Notes: generated by a model from the letters alone, not told the origin. 64,000 bases of DNA from Nitrosomonas sp. JL21 (GCF_009833095.1 NZ_QRCB01000043.1:1-64000); one strand, 5' to 3'; counted from the stretch's first letter, positions 6,483 to 18,134 are shown. A program made the numbers and translations.

Positions 6483-7883
6483 CTATGTTTGCTCGTTCAA
6501 TCCCAATCTTTCCATGCGATAACGCAGTGATCTGACAGTGATGCCAAGAGTTTTTGCTGCTTTGGTACGATTGTAACGATTCAGGTTGAGCGCTTTGACG
6601 ATGGAATCCTTTTCAAGATTGTCCAGAAAATCCTGTAACGGTAATCCTTGATCCTGAATGGTGTCTGCAGGAGGATCGGAGTCCTGAAGAGGTTCGTGAG
6701 CCGGTAATTGCAATTCTTCCTTGCCTATGGGAATATCCGGACATAATGCCAATGTGCGCTCAAGGATGTTCTCGAGTTCGCGGACATTGCCAGGATAATC
6801 ATAATTGATCAGCATTGTCAGTGCATCCTTCTTGAGTTCACAGATAGAACGACTCGTTTCCCGGCAAAGCCGCGTGAGGATGTTTTTCGCGATCAATGGA
6901 ATATCTTCGCGCATTTCGCGCAGTGCAGGCATGTTCAGTTCAATCACATTCAGACGATAGTACAAATCCTGTCGGAACAGTCCGGATTCGACGCATTGAT
7001 TGAGTTTCTTGTGGGTCGCACTAATGATGCGCACATCGACATTTTTTTCCTGAGTTTCGCCGATTCTGCGCACTCGTTTCTCTTGAATGACTCGCAACAA
7101 CTTGACTTGCATTCCCAGAGGCAAGTCAGCCACTTCATCCAGAAATAGCGTGCCGCCATTTGCAGACAGGAAAAATCCATCATGATCTTTTTCGGCACCA
7201 GTGAAAGCACCTTTTTTATAACCGAAGAATTCGCTTTCCATGAGATTTTCCGGAATGGCGCCGCAATTGACGGCGATGAATGCTTGCTTGTAACGAGCGC
7301 TTTTCTCATGAATCATGCGTGCCGCCAGCTCTTTACCACTTCCGGATTCACCGCTGATATAGACAGAAGCCTGGCTGCGGGAAAGCTTGTCGATCGTTGC
7401 GCGTAACTGGCGCATGGGCAAAGATTCTCCCAGCAACAGGCGTTGACCCGGTTGAGCCTGAGAAGGAGCCTCCGTTTGGAGCGGCGGTAAGCTGAGCGCC
7501 GATTTGACCAAATCTCGTAATTGTTTCAATGCGACAGGCTTGGGTAAATAGTCATAGGCGCCTGCCTTAAGTGCGGCCACAGCATTTTCCGTGGTGCCGT
7601 AAGCCGTAATGATGGCAACCGGTAAATCTGAGCAATGATCGGAAATATAGTTGACCAGTTCCAATCCTTCACCATCCGGCAGACGCATATCGGTAAAACA
7701 GAGTTGAAATTGATGAGACTGCAATAACGCCTTGGCTTCGCTGAGAGTGGTTGCGCTGAAAACTTCCATTCCCATACGGGCTAACGTCAGTTCGAGTAAT
7801 TCGATGATATCGGGTTCGTCATCGACAATGAGTATGGTCGGAGAGCTATTCCGCGAGGTGCTGTTGATGCGTTCTTTATTCAT
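6483..7883 (-). CDS. pilR: Sigma-54 dependent response regulator, PilR type
   Basis: The protein has a receiver domain with IVDDEPD and the phosphorylated Asp in CFTDMRLPDG, an AAA+ domain with Walker A GESGSGKE and the sigma-54 contact loop GAFTGA, and a Fis-type helix-turn-helix at the C-terminus (LNRYNRTKAAKTLGI). It activates sigma-54 promoters, in the PilR family that of the type IV pilin gene. The ATG at 7883 overlaps the TGA of pilS as ATGA, indicating translational coupling; a longer start at 7907 is possible. No pilin gene is in the window, so the target is inferred from family. Confidence 0.9.
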   Translation of the reverse strand: MNKERINSTSRNSSPTILIVDDEPDIIELLELTLARMGMEVFSATTLSEAKALLQSHQFQLCFTDMRLPDGEGLELVNYISDHCSDLPVAIITAYGTTENAVAALKAGAYDYLPKPVALKQLRDLVKSALSLPPLQTEAPSQAQPGQRLLLGESLPMRQLRATIDKLSRSQASVYISGESGSGKELAARMIHEKSARYKQAFIAVNCGAIPENLMESEFFGYKKGAFTGAEKDHDGFFLSANGGTLFLDEVADLPLGMQVKLLRVIQEKRVRRIGETQEKNVDVRIISATHKKLNQCVESGLFRQDLYYRLNVIELNMPALREMREDIPLIAKNILTRLCRETSRSICELKKDALTMLINYDYPGNVRELENILERTLALCPDIPIGKEELQLPAHEPLQDSDPPADTIQDQGLPLQDFLDNLEKDSIVKALNLNRYNRTKAAKTLGITVRSLRYRMERLGLNEQT

Positions 7884-9529
7884 AGACATGGCTGATAACC
7901 GGTGCAAATGATCCTGAAATGCCCACCTGATGAACCAGCAATATATTCAAGCGAGGCCTGATTTGCTTCACACAATTCACGTGCTATGTATAAACCCAAT
8001 CCTGTACCATTGGGTGCAGTAGTGAAGAAGGGTTCAAATAGCTGCTTGATCTGCTTTGGTTTGACACCGGTTCCATCATCTACGATATCCAGCACTATAT
8101 TATGTTCATTGGTAGGGGCAGTTGTTACTTCGATATGGATGCTGCCAGCTTGTTTGCGGCAATGCCGCCATGCATTACGGCATAAATTCCATATGACTTG
8201 ATTCAGATGATCGCGATCAAAAGAAATGAAGAGATCTTTGGAAGAGGTAATCACAAACACATCTCTGTCAATGTTCTCGGTATGACAGAAACCTTCGAGG
8301 AATTTATAGAAGAATTCCATAATATCGATCGATTCTGGTTTGGAGATATTGCGGCGATTAAGCTGCAATACATCGTGGACGATTTTATTAAGACGTATCG
8401 CATTGTCGCAAATGATACGCACCAGACGGGTGTCGGCGTTGTTTTCGAACTGCTCCTCCTGTAGCAATTCAGCGGCATGATTGATTGCAGAAAGGGGGTT
8501 GCGTATTTCATGCGCAATATTGGCGGTCAAACGACCCAATGCCGCGAGTTTCAGTTGTTCTAACTGAGCTTGTGCGCGTCCCATATCTTCAAGAAAAATT
8601 ACTAATCCGTTGCGTGGATCAGATTGTATGGGCAAGAATCGGGTTTTTACTACAGCATTGCTGTGGCTCAATCGCAGGAGTTCGGAGTTTGATGCAGGGT
8701 TAATTTGCCAGTTTGCTAATCTGCTCGCAATCTCTGGAAGGTGGGTGGACAGTTCCAATGTGCCTCTGGCCGGAGGAGAAGCGGCTAAATTGAGCAATTT
8801 CTCAGCGTAAGTGTTGTATTGCCGGATATATCCAAATTTATCAATGACCAGTACACCTTCATGCAAGTCTTGAATGACAAGTTTATTGACTTCAGCCATA
8901 TTCGCGAGATCGATTCCGCGTTCTTGGGCAAGTTGCTCGCTCAATAAAGATCGCTTGACCAACTCATGTCCCAGCCAAGCAATGGCGAAGTAAGCAATGC
9001 ACAGTACTCCAGCTTGAGAGTATTGCGGGGTATAGGAATTGATGGTAAGAACGGCATAGGTTTCCTGCAGCAATACACTAATTGTTGCGAGAGCAGCCAG
9101 AAACAATCCGATGCGCCCCTGACTAATCAGTCCTGAAACCGCAAGCGATATCAGCAGTAAGCTGCCCAGACCACTGTGTAATCCACCGCTGGCATAGAGC
9201 AGAATTGAAAAAAATACAATGTCACCAATGATCTGGAGGATTAAGTGGCAATTGAAATTGCAATAACGAAACTTGATGAGTAAAAGGGTAATGCTGCTGA
9301 AGAGCAGGTAACTCTGGCAGGTATAGATAAATAACTCGTAGTGCTGAGAACCAAAATTAGTGAGATGGAATCTCCAGGTCACGATCAACAATAAGGTTCC
9401 GATAATCAGCCGATAACCATTAAAATAAACGAGCGGGCGCCAGTTGTGAGTAGTGTGATTGCAGTCGTGAGTTTCAGGGCTCGTCGCTCTATGTGAAAAA
9501 CGATCTGTTTGAGATGAAAGGCTTGTCAC
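7880..9529 (-). CDS. pilS: Membrane sensor histidine kinase, PilS type
   Basis: This 549-residue protein has about six N-terminal membrane helices (roughly residues 35-200), a linker with a PAS-like segment, a dimerisation helix with the phosphorylated His in ANIAHEIRNPLSAI, and a HATPase domain with N, G1 (DIVDDGTGV) and G2 (GTGLGLYIA) boxes. This is the PilS layout. It would phosphorylate the downstream PilR. It ends overlapping pilR, and a small PP0621-type gene precedes it by 6 bases, so the three are probably one operon. Confidence 0.9.
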   Translation of the reverse strand: MTSLSSQTDRFSHRATSPETHDCNHTTHNWRPLVYFNGYRLIIGTLLLIVTWRFHLTNFGSQHYELFIYTCQSYLLFSSITLLLIKFRYCNFNCHLILQIIGDIVFFSILLYASGGLHSGLGSLLLISLAVSGLISQGRIGLFLAALATISVLLQETYAVLTINSYTPQYSQAGVLCIAYFAIAWLGHELVKRSLLSEQLAQERGIDLANMAEVNKLVIQDLHEGVLVIDKFGYIRQYNTYAEKLLNLAASPPARGTLELSTHLPEIASRLANWQINPASNSELLRLSHSNAVVKTRFLPIQSDPRNGLVIFLEDMGRAQAQLEQLKLAALGRLTANIAHEIRNPLSAINHAAELLQEEQFENNADTRLVRIICDNAIRLNKIVHDVLQLNRRNISKPESIDIMEFFYKFLEGFCHTENIDRDVFVITSSKDLFISFDRDHLNQVIWNLCRNAWRHCRKQAGSIHIEVTTAPTNEHNIVLDIVDDGTGVKPKQIKQLFEPFFTTAPNGTGLGLYIARELCEANQASLEYIAGSSGGHFRIICTGYQPCL

Positions 9530-9535
9530 AGTGAA

Positions 9536-9766
9536 TTACGACGACGAATCGGAATGTTGTTGATAATGCTCATGACAGCAGAAGTATTGGTTGCGATGAT
9601 TGCTGATGGCTTCGCTTTTGGGGAGATGGATATTGCAGTGGCTGCAACTCACCATATCTTCTATTGGCTTCGACAGCGCTGAAGTAGGGTCTCGTTTCGA
9701 CCTAAAGCTCCTGATTATCCAATAAATCAGTAGCGCTAATAAAATATAAAAAATTAATTTGCTCAT
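9536..9766 (-). CDS. PP0621-type small membrane protein with zinc-ribbon-like cysteines
   Basis: The 76-residue protein has one N-terminal membrane helix (about 4-19), a basic stop-transfer RSFRSKRD, and a cytoplasmic Cys/His module: CSHCNIHLPKSEA followed by YFCCHEHYQQH. It matches the PP0621 family, commonly found next to pilS/pilR in betaproteobacteria. The cysteines probably bind zinc; the function is unknown. It begins the pilSR gene group. Confidence 0.75.
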   Translation of the reverse strand: MSKLIFYILLALLIYWIIRSFRSKRDPTSALSKPIEDMVSCSHCNIHLPKSEAISNHRNQYFCCHEHYQQHSDSSS

Positions 9767-10093
9767 GATGATTTACTGTTTCGTATGGCATAGGTTGAGG
9801 GTTCTCTTTTGCTTAGATTGATAAGCGAGGAGCATAGCAAACATTGACTTTAGCGAATTGTAGAATAAACGGGATTTACCCGCCTTTAAATAAGAAATAC
9901 AGCCTGTGACCCTGCAGGATTTTAAATAAAAGTGTGCTGGGAGTATATCTTTAGAAGAGGTTTGATCGACGCTGCTGAGATTGAAGCGACCGGAGAATTA
10001 TCCTAGCTCATGAATTGAAGGTGGATTTAGTCTTGCTGCAGGAATTGGCTGGAAGCATAAAACCGAAAAAATCGCGGTGAGCCAATGTATCTA
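9767..10093. other. Intergenic stretch between the pil genes and ispB
   Basis: No complete gene or RNA is seen. On the plus strand, 9985-10080 is an open tail of 31 codons without a start, ending in LAGSIKPKKSR, which recalls C-termini of small antitoxin-like proteins but is too short to assign. A weak CGGG/CCCG hairpin lies near 9870-9881. Confidence 0.35.
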
Positions 10094-11062
10094 TCAATGG
10101 TTACGCGTTACTGAAAAATTGGCTAATTGATAAAGACATTTCTTATTTTCCGATTCGGGCAATGATTCAATGGCTGCAATGGCAGCGGCAATCTCGGCTT
10201 CGGCGCATTGCTTGGCATAATCCAGCGCTGTAGTCTGCTGGATGACATTGAGAACCGGTTGGAAGCCATCTTTTCCGCCATCTTCAATGGCCTTACGAAT
10301 AATGGCAGCTTGTTCCGGAGTACCCACCTGCATGGCATGAATCAGCGGCAGAGTGGGTTTTCCCTCGGCCAGGTCATCGCCTAAATTTTTGCCGATGTCT
10401 TGGTTATTTCCAGAATAATCGAGCATGTCATCAATGAGTTGAAATGCCGTTCCGAGGTGCATTCCGTATGCAGCCATGGCTTCTTCTTCTTCTGGAGATG
10501 CTTGACCCAGAATTGCGCCAAGCCGGCTAGCCGCTTCGAACAATTTGGCAGTTTTAAAGCGAATGACTTGTAAATAATTTTCTTCTGTGACATGAGGGTC
10601 CCGGCAATTCAGCAATTGCAGAACCTCACCTTCGGCGATCGTATTAGTAGCATCGGCAAGGACTTGCATGACTCGCATGTTGCCGACTTCAACCATCATC
10701 TGGAAAGCCCTGGAATAGAGAAAATCTCCGACCAGAACACTGGCTGCGTTACCGAACAGCGCATTTGCTGTTTCTTTATTACGCCGCAACTCGGATTCAT
10801 CGACGACATCATCATGAAGTAACGTGGCGGTATGAATGAATTCGATGACTGCAGCAAGGTTATAGTGAAATTTTTCTCTGTACCCAAAAGCGCCTGCCGA
10901 TAAAATCACCATTGCAGGGCGTAAGCGTTTTCCACCACTATTGATAATATATTCGCTAACTTGACGGATTAGTAAAACCTGAGAATGCAATTTTTCCCGA
11001 ATTACGTCATCAACAATGCCCATATCCTGAGCAATGAAACTTCTAATATATTCGATTGACAC
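10094..11062 (-). CDS. ispB: Polyprenyl diphosphate synthase
   Basis: This is a trans-isoprenyl diphosphate synthase of 322 residues, the usual IspB length, which makes the octaprenyl (or similar) side chain of ubiquinone. Both Asp-rich motifs are intact: HDDVVDES (Asp84, Asp85, Asp88) and IDDMLDYSG (Asp211, Asp212, Asp215), with substrate-binding GGKRLRP near residue 43. It is divergent from rplU, the arrangement seen in many proteobacteria. The chain length cannot be read with certainty from sequence. Confidence 0.92.
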   Translation of the reverse strand: MSIEYIRSFIAQDMGIVDDVIREKLHSQVLLIRQVSEYIINSGGKRLRPAMVILSAGAFGYREKFHYNLAAVIEFIHTATLLHDDVVDESELRRNKETANALFGNAASVLVGDFLYSRAFQMMVEVGNMRVMQVLADATNTIAEGEVLQLLNCRDPHVTEENYLQVIRFKTAKLFEAASRLGAILGQASPEEEEAMAAYGMHLGTAFQLIDDMLDYSGNNQDIGKNLGDDLAEGKPTLPLIHAMQVGTPEQAAIIRKAIEDGGKDGFQPVLNVIQQTTALDYAKQCAEAEIAAAIAAIESLPESENKKCLYQLANFSVTRNH

Positions 11063-11175
11063 AATGTTACCTTAAAGAAAACGCTATGTTAGGAATGACA
11101 ACAGTGAGTGTCAAGCACAAAGATGAATTGATTGGGAAGTGCTAATTTTTCTACCACTCTTAAAGCATATTTATG

Positions 11176-11181
11176 TATAAT
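11176..11181 (+). promoter_or_regulatory. -10 element upstream of rplU
   Basis: A perfect TATAAT lies 36 bases before the rplU start, in the divergent ispB-rplU spacer. The matching -35 region (about 11153-11158) is weak. Confidence 0.5.
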
Positions 11182-11216
11182 TCGCGGTTCTGTAAAAGGG
11201 AAGTATGGAGTCAATT

Positions 11217-11528
11217 ATGTATGCGGTCATAAAAACCGGCGGTAAGCAGTATCGAATTCAAGTGGGTGAGAAATTAAAGATCGAGCAGCTTAAAGCTGAG
11301 AACGGCAGTGAGCTTGTCATCGATCAGGTACTGATGGTCGCTGATGGCGATAAAATTTCGATGGGAACCCCGCTGGTGAGCGGTGCAAAAGTGAGTGCAA
11401 CGGTTTTAGGGCAGGGGCGGCACGATAAAATCCGCATTTTTAAAATGCGTCGTCGCAAACATTATCAGAAACATCAAGGACACCGGCAGAATTATACTGA
11501 AATCCAGATTACCGGTATTTCAGCTTAA
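11217..11528 (+). CDS. rplU: 50S ribosomal protein L21
   Basis: The start at 11217 gives the standard L21 opening [14 protein letters not shown] and a length of 103 residues; GGAG lies 6-7 bases upstream. An in-frame ATG at 11205 would add four residues and is less likely. The basic C-terminal stretch [14 protein letters not shown] binds 23S rRNA. It is followed by rpmA after 13 bases, as in nearly all proteobacteria. Confidence 0.97.
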   Translation: MYAVIKTGGKQYRIQVGEKLKIEQLKAENGSELVIDQVLMVADGDKISMGTPLVSGAKVSATVLGQGRHDKIRIFKMRRRKHYQKHQGHRQNYTEIQITGISA

Positions 11529-11541
11529 GGAGTAATACTAA

Positions 11542-11799
11542 ATGGCACATAAGAAAGCGGGCGGAAGCTCCAGAAATGGGCGCGATTCACACTCAAAGCG
11601 TCTCGGTGTGAAACGATATGGCGGAGAATTGATTCCAGCCGGGTCGATCATTGTCCGGCAACGGGGCACTCAGGTTCATCCTGGAGAAAATGTCGGTATC
11701 GGTAAAGATCATACGTTATTCGCCAAGATTACCGGAAAAGTAAGCTTCGGCATCAAGGGTGCGTTAAAACGTAAAGTGGTCAATGTGATTCCGGCATAA
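11542..11799 (+). CDS. rpmA: 50S ribosomal protein L27
   Basis: The 85-residue protein opens with [16 protein letters not shown], the flexible N-terminus of L27 that reaches toward the peptidyl-transferase centre. The length is standard. It lies between rplU and a terminator, then obgE, the conserved rplU-rpmA-obgE order. Confidence 0.97.
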   Translation: MAHKKAGGSSRNGRDSHSKRLGVKRYGGELIPAGSIIVRQRGTQVHPGENVGIGKDHTLFAKITGKVSFGIKGALKRKVVNVIPA

Positions 11800-11821
11800 C
11801 GATACTGATTCACGTCATTCG

Positions 11822-11852
11822 AAAGCCCTATCTAATATGATGGGGCTTTTTT
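11822..11852 (+). terminator. Intrinsic terminator after rpmA
   Basis: AAAGCCC and GGGGCTTT form a stem followed by a T-run (TTTTTTG). It separates the ribosomal protein genes from obgE, which may be served by readthrough or its own promoter. Confidence 0.7.
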
Positions 11853-11883
11853 GTTTGTAGAATGAATTGTGATGAGCAGATAA

Positions 11884-14066
<2,183 letters not shown>

Positions 14067-14103
14067 CTATCAAAGGATCGAAGCATTCGCCCGCAAATGC
14101 TCC

Positions 14104-15234
14104 ATGGAAAAACCTGTTACTCTCGAATTTGATAAAACGACACAACGGATTGCCGCCATTGACTGGATGCGCGGTCTGGTCATGATCCTGATGGCCCTGG
14201 ATCATACCTCGTGGTTTTTCAATACCCAGCGGATTTTTGCGGATTCAGTGCTCTTGTATGAGCGTGGTGATGTATTCGCTACGGAACAATTCCTCACGCG
14301 CTGGATTACGCATATTTGCGCGCCGACGTTCGTTTTCCTGGCTGGCACAGCAATGGCTATCAGCACTGCTCAGCAAAGAATGCACGGTGTTGCCATTTCG
14401 GTCATTCGTCGTGATCTCTTGTTACGCGGTATTTTCATTGCACTGCTTGATCTGTGTGTTTTTTCATGGGCATCCGGAAAGTTGATCTTGCAAGTTCTCT
14501 ATGCGATTGGCGTCAGCATGGTGACGATGGTATTTCTTCAACGACTGGGCCCTCGAATAATTTTTTTCCTGGCTGCAGTGATTTTGGTAGGTAGTGAGTT
14601 ATTACTCATGAAGATCTGGCAACCGGGCAGCGATACTCCCATCTGGCTTGCAATGACGCTGGCACCGGTATTCAGCGAAACGTATACTGTGCTGTATCCG
14701 CTTTTGCCTTGGCTGGCGATCATGATGCTCGGCTGGGTGTTTGGTGAACGATTGTTGCTTGCCAAGGGAGCAGGATTCTGGCCGGTAGAACGTTGGTTGG
14801 CAGTTTCGGGTATGGTTGCACTGATCATGTTTGTGATGATTCGCGGCATGGATGGCTATGGCAATATGTTCATGCACCTGGAAGGTCATACACTAGTGGA
14901 TTGGCTTCACATCAGTAAATATCCTCCCAGTCTGGCTTATGTATTTCTTGAACTGGGGTTGATGGCGATTATTCTGGCATTGCTGATACACCTGGAATCA
15001 GCCGCAAAATGTGTGAACCTCAATGGCCCGGTGCTGGTGTTCGGTCAAACGGCATTGTTTTTTTACCTGGCGCATTTTGGCGTTTTGGAAGTTTTACGTT
15101 TATTATTAGAACGAGGTACCCTTGATCGGGTCTATTGGATCACGTTGCTGGTATTGGCCATCTTGTATCCGATATGCCGAGGATATCGTTTATTGAAATG
15201 GCGTCATCCCAAAAGTCTTTTGCGTTTCTTGTAG
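14104..15234 (+). CDS. DUF1624-type membrane protein, heparan-glucosaminide acetyltransferase-like
   Basis: This 376-residue protein has about ten hydrophobic helices. The first bears RIAAIDWMRGLVMILMALDH, the signature of DUF1624 and lysosomal HGSNAT-like transmembrane acyltransferases, which move acetyl groups across membranes to sugar amines. The conserved His in the first helix end (LDHTSWF) is the likely catalytic position by family analogy. The bacterial substrate is not known. It starts 37 bases after proB with no clear terminator, but no functional link is evident. Confidence 0.75.
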   Translation: MEKPVTLEFDKTTQRIAAIDWMRGLVMILMALDHTSWFFNTQRIFADSVLLYERGDVFATEQFLTRWITHICAPTFVFLAGTAMAISTAQQRMHGVAISVIRRDLLLRGIFIALLDLCVFSWASGKLILQVLYAIGVSMVTMVFLQRLGPRIIFFLAAVILVGSELLLMKIWQPGSDTPIWLAMTLAPVFSETYTVLYPLLPWLAIMMLGWVFGERLLLAKGAGFWPVERWLAVSGMVALIMFVMIRGMDGYGNMFMHLEGHTLVDWLHISKYPPSLAYVFLELGLMAIILALLIHLESAAKCVNLNGPVLVFGQTALFFYLAHFGVLEVLRLLLERGTLDRVYWITLLVLAILYPICRGYRLLKWRHPKSLLRFL

Positions 15235-15341
15235 AGGGCCTGGCAGAAAAATCGGCGATCGTCCCTGGTTGCTCCATTCAGTTTTTATTCATGTTGGTTC
15301 CAGTACATTGCTCTCCTAGGACTTCATCAAAGGAGACAACA

Positions 15342-15689
15342 ATGAAAACCGCCACAAAAACACTAACCAGTATCCCCGCAGCGCTGTTGCTGGCAATTAC
15401 TCTGGCTACTCCAACCTTAACTGAAGCGGGTAGGGGTCATCATGGTCATCGCCATAGCCATCACCATCACCATGATCACCATCGGCAACATGGTCACCAT
15501 CATCACCGTCATCATATGGACGGATACAACGGCATGTATTACCAACCACGCGGATATTCTCGATCCTATTATTCAACCCCGAGAAACAGTTTGAACTATT
15601 ACTCGTTGCCAGCTTATCCGGTATATGGCGCACCTAATGTGATGATGGGGATTGATACCGGAGGTGCGGGCTTTATGTTACGCTACTAA
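15342..15689 (+). CDS. Exported histidine-rich protein
   Basis: The ATG at 15342 follows AAAGGAGA. The 115-residue protein has a signal peptide (about residues 1-28, ending TEAG) and then a block with more than twenty His residues mixed with Gly, Asp and Arg (about 30-58), followed by a Tyr/Ser/Pro-rich tail. Such blocks bind divalent metals (Ni, Cu, Zn), which suggests periplasmic metal buffering. It is followed by a PepSY protein and a two-component pair on the same strand, so it may belong to their regulon. The function is inferred from composition only. Confidence 0.7.
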   Translation: MKTATKTLTSIPAALLLAITLATPTLTEAGRGHHGHRHSHHHHHDHHRQHGHHHHRHHMDGYNGMYYQPRGYSRSYYSTPRNSLNYYSLPAYPVYGAPNVMMGIDTGGAGFMLRY

Positions 15690-15785
15690 CGAGCAAAGCA
15701 AACGGCACATTCGCACAATTCACCGTGCTGCGCTGGTGGCTTGTTTTATCATTGAATGCTTTGGGTGCGGAGATTGAGGAACAAA

Positions 15786-16079
15786 ATGCGATCAATGTAT
15801 AGGATATGCGGCATGATGGTCATGATCATCATGCCTGTCAGCGGGATGCCGGCAGATCGGCAAACCACTGTTCTGAATCCATATCGGACTGGCACTTCCC
15901 AACCTGCCGGGATTACTGAACAGAAAGCCATTGCCATCGCCCAGCAGCATTTCAAAGGTCGGATTCTCGCCGTCAATCATTCAGATGATACGTATCGCAT
16001 CAAAATCTTGAGTAATCAGGGAACTGTTCATATCGTCCTGATCAATGCCACGAATGGAGCGATTATTTCCGCTCATTAA
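15786..16079 (+). CDS. Periplasmic PepSY domain protein
   Basis: The start at 15786 follows GAGATTGAGGA. The 97-residue product has a signal peptide (about 1-21, ending SGMPA) and a single PepSY domain: ITEQKAIAIAQQHFKGRIL, then DTYRIKILSNQGTVHIVLI and NATNGAIIS. PepSY domains are often found beside two-component systems and are thought to modulate sensors or proteases in the periplasm. It lies 12 bases before the response regulator gene, so it is almost certainly in that operon and may tune the sensor at 16775. Confidence 0.8.
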   Translation: MRSMYRICGMMVMIIMPVSGMPADRQTTVLNPYRTGTSQPAGITEQKAIAIAQQHFKGRILAVNHSDDTYRIKILSNQGTVHIVLINATNGAIISAH

Positions 16080-16091
16080 TGGAGTCTTTAA

Positions 16092-16775
16092 ATGCGCATT
16101 CTGGTTATCGAAGATGAGATCAAATTGCAGGATCAGATTCGCCAGCAACTGGAAGTGGCCGGATATATGGTCGATGCTTGCAGCGACGGGAACGAAGGAT
16201 TGTTTTTTGCGACCGAATATCCATTGGATGCCGCCATTATTGATATCGGTTTACCGGGTAAATCCGGGTTGGAGATTATCAAGGTCCTGCGTGAAAAAGG
16301 AATTTTGTTGCCGATTTTGATTTTGACCGCTCGCAGCAGTTGGCAAGATAAAGTGACGGGTCTGGAAATGGGGGCAGATGACTATTTGACCAAACCATTT
16401 CAGATGGAAGAATTGCAAGCCCGAATGAAGGCCTTGCTGCGCCGTTCGACCGGTATTCCGCAAACCTTGCTGAAATGCGGTCCTATTACTCTCGACGTGG
16501 CATCGCAATTGGTGACTGTCAACGGTGAGAATATCGAGCTGACATCTTTTGAGTATCGCTTGCTGGAAGAGCTAATCCGCCACCATGGCGAAGTCCTTTC
16601 CAAACACACGCTCGCCGATTATCTATATCCGCATGACGAAGATCGCGACAGTAATGTGCTTGAAGTCATGGTGGGGCGCTTGCGACGCAAGCTCGATCCC
16701 GATGGTGTTCTGAACCCGATTGAAACGATGCGCGGGCGCGGTTATCGATTCACGCTGGCCTGCAATAAATCCTGA
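16092..16775 (+). CDS. OmpR/PhoP-type response regulator
   Basis: The 227-residue regulator has a receiver with the acidic pair Glu7/Asp8 (IEDE), phosphorylated Asp51 (IIDIGLPG) and Lys in TKPF, then an OmpR winged helix ending MRGRGYRFTL. It would bind direct repeats as a dimer once phosphorylated by the overlapping kinase gene. Closest in style to PhoP/QseB. The stop codon overlaps the next ATG. Confidence 0.92.
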   Translation: MRILVIEDEIKLQDQIRQQLEVAGYMVDACSDGNEGLFFATEYPLDAAIIDIGLPGKSGLEIIKVLREKGILLPILILTARSSWQDKVTGLEMGADDYLTKPFQMEELQARMKALLRRSTGIPQTLLKCGPITLDVASQLVTVNGENIELTSFEYRLLEELIRHHGEVLSKHTLADYLYPHDEDRDSNVLEVMVGRLRRKLDPDGVLNPIETMRGRGYRFTLACNKS

Positions 16776-18112
16776 TGATGTCGCTGAACCAGCGCGTTTT
16801 ATCCAGCGCGGTGCTGGTATTGCTGATCTTTATCGTCGGCATGGCGTTGACCATGGACCGGGCTTTTTACGATAGCGCCCGATTGGGAGTACAAGACCGT
16901 CTGTTTGCAAAATTGCTGATGATCATGGGCGATACCGAAGTAGAGGAATCGGGCGCTTTGGATGTATCCACCAATTTGCTCGATGCGGAATTCGGCCATG
17001 TGAATTCAGATGCCTATGCATTCATCCTCGATCATGCTAATACCCTTGTCTGGCGCTCAACGTCATCGTTGAGTGAGCAAATCCCGGCGATTCCGCTTCT
17101 CGCCCAGGGAGAGAAACAATTTTCTCAAATTCTAATCAATGGTCAGCCGTACTTCATGTATAGCTACCGGATCGGTTGGGAAACAGAGTTGCGCGAATAT
17201 CCGCTGACGTTCAGTGTCGTTATCAACACGGAATCGTTTGATGCCCAAATGGATCGTTATCGCGAAGATCTTTGGGGCTGGCTCGGAACCATGGTGATGC
17301 TGTTGCTGGCAATGCAAATGCTGGCGTTACGGTGGGGCTTGCAGCCGCTTCGCAAAGTATCAGCCGAGCTTGCCGCGATAGAATCAGGTCAGCAGGAGAA
17401 TCTTAAGGGGATGTATCCTAGCGAATTGAGATTGTTGACTGACAGCATCAATTCGTTGATCAATCATGAGCATAAACAGCAGAAACGCTATCGGAATGGT
17501 TTGGCCGATTTGGCGCATAGCCTCAAAACACCGCTGGCAGTTCTACAGGGCGCTCTCAATAGCGACGAGGATGAGTCGTCGCGCCGCAAGACGATTCACG
17601 AACAAATTGAGCGCATGGATAACATCGTGCATTATCAATTGCGCCGTGCCGCCACTGCCGGAAGCTCACCAGGTATGGGTTTGCTCATATTACTTCCCAT
17701 GGTTAACCGAATCATCATGACGGTGAAAATGGCTTATCGAAGTAAGCATCCTGAGATCAACCTCGATATCCCCGAGACCATCAGCTTACGAATTGATGAA
17801 GGGGATTTGATGGAATTGCTCGGTAATCTGATCGACAACGCGTTTAAGTGGTGTCGGATGGGTATCGGCATATCAGCAACTTGTCAGGGAAATTGGGTGG
17901 AGATTCAGGTAAAGGACGACGGGCCGGGCATTCAATCCCATGAAATTGCACGGATCCTGGAACGCGGCGTACGCGCTGATCAATCTACCCCTGGACATGG
18001 TATTGGCTTGGCGATCGTGCGCGATATCATTCAGGTCTACGGGGGTGAATTGACAATTCAGAACAATCATCCTACCGGCGCTTGCATCACCCTGAGGCTT
18101 AAGAAAAAATAA
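16775..18112 (+). CDS. PhoQ-like sensor histidine kinase
   Basis: The 445-residue protein has two membrane helices (about 10-28 and 168-188) enclosing a periplasmic sensor of about 140 residues, a HAMP-like linker, a dimerisation helix with His248 in LADLAHSLKTPLAVLQG, and a HATPase domain (GNLIDNAFKW, DDGPGI, GHGIGLAI). The H-box AHSLKTPLAVLQ is the one found in PhoQ. The signal is probably a divalent cation or envelope stress (inference). Co-transcribed with the regulator and the PepSY gene. Confidence 0.9.
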   Translation: MMSLNQRVLSSAVLVLLIFIVGMALTMDRAFYDSARLGVQDRLFAKLLMIMGDTEVEESGALDVSTNLLDAEFGHVNSDAYAFILDHANTLVWRSTSSLSEQIPAIPLLAQGEKQFSQILINGQPYFMYSYRIGWETELREYPLTFSVVINTESFDAQMDRYREDLWGWLGTMVMLLLAMQMLALRWGLQPLRKVSAELAAIESGQQENLKGMYPSELRLLTDSINSLINHEHKQQKRYRNGLADLAHSLKTPLAVLQGALNSDEDESSRRKTIHEQIERMDNIVHYQLRRAATAGSSPGMGLLILLPMVNRIIMTVKMAYRSKHPEINLDIPETISLRIDEGDLMELLGNLIDNAFKWCRMGIGISATCQGNWVEIQVKDDGPGIQSHEIARILERGVRADQSTPGHGIGLAIVRDIIQVYGGELTIQNNHPTGACITLRLKKK

Positions 18113-18134
18113 GCGTGGGCGCAGTGCTTCTAAC

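Noticed and set aside
15421-15535. His-codon tandem repeat as a possible CRISPR or microsatellite
   Set aside because: The repeated CAT/CAC pattern encodes the His block of an exported protein and has no regular repeat-spacer spacing.
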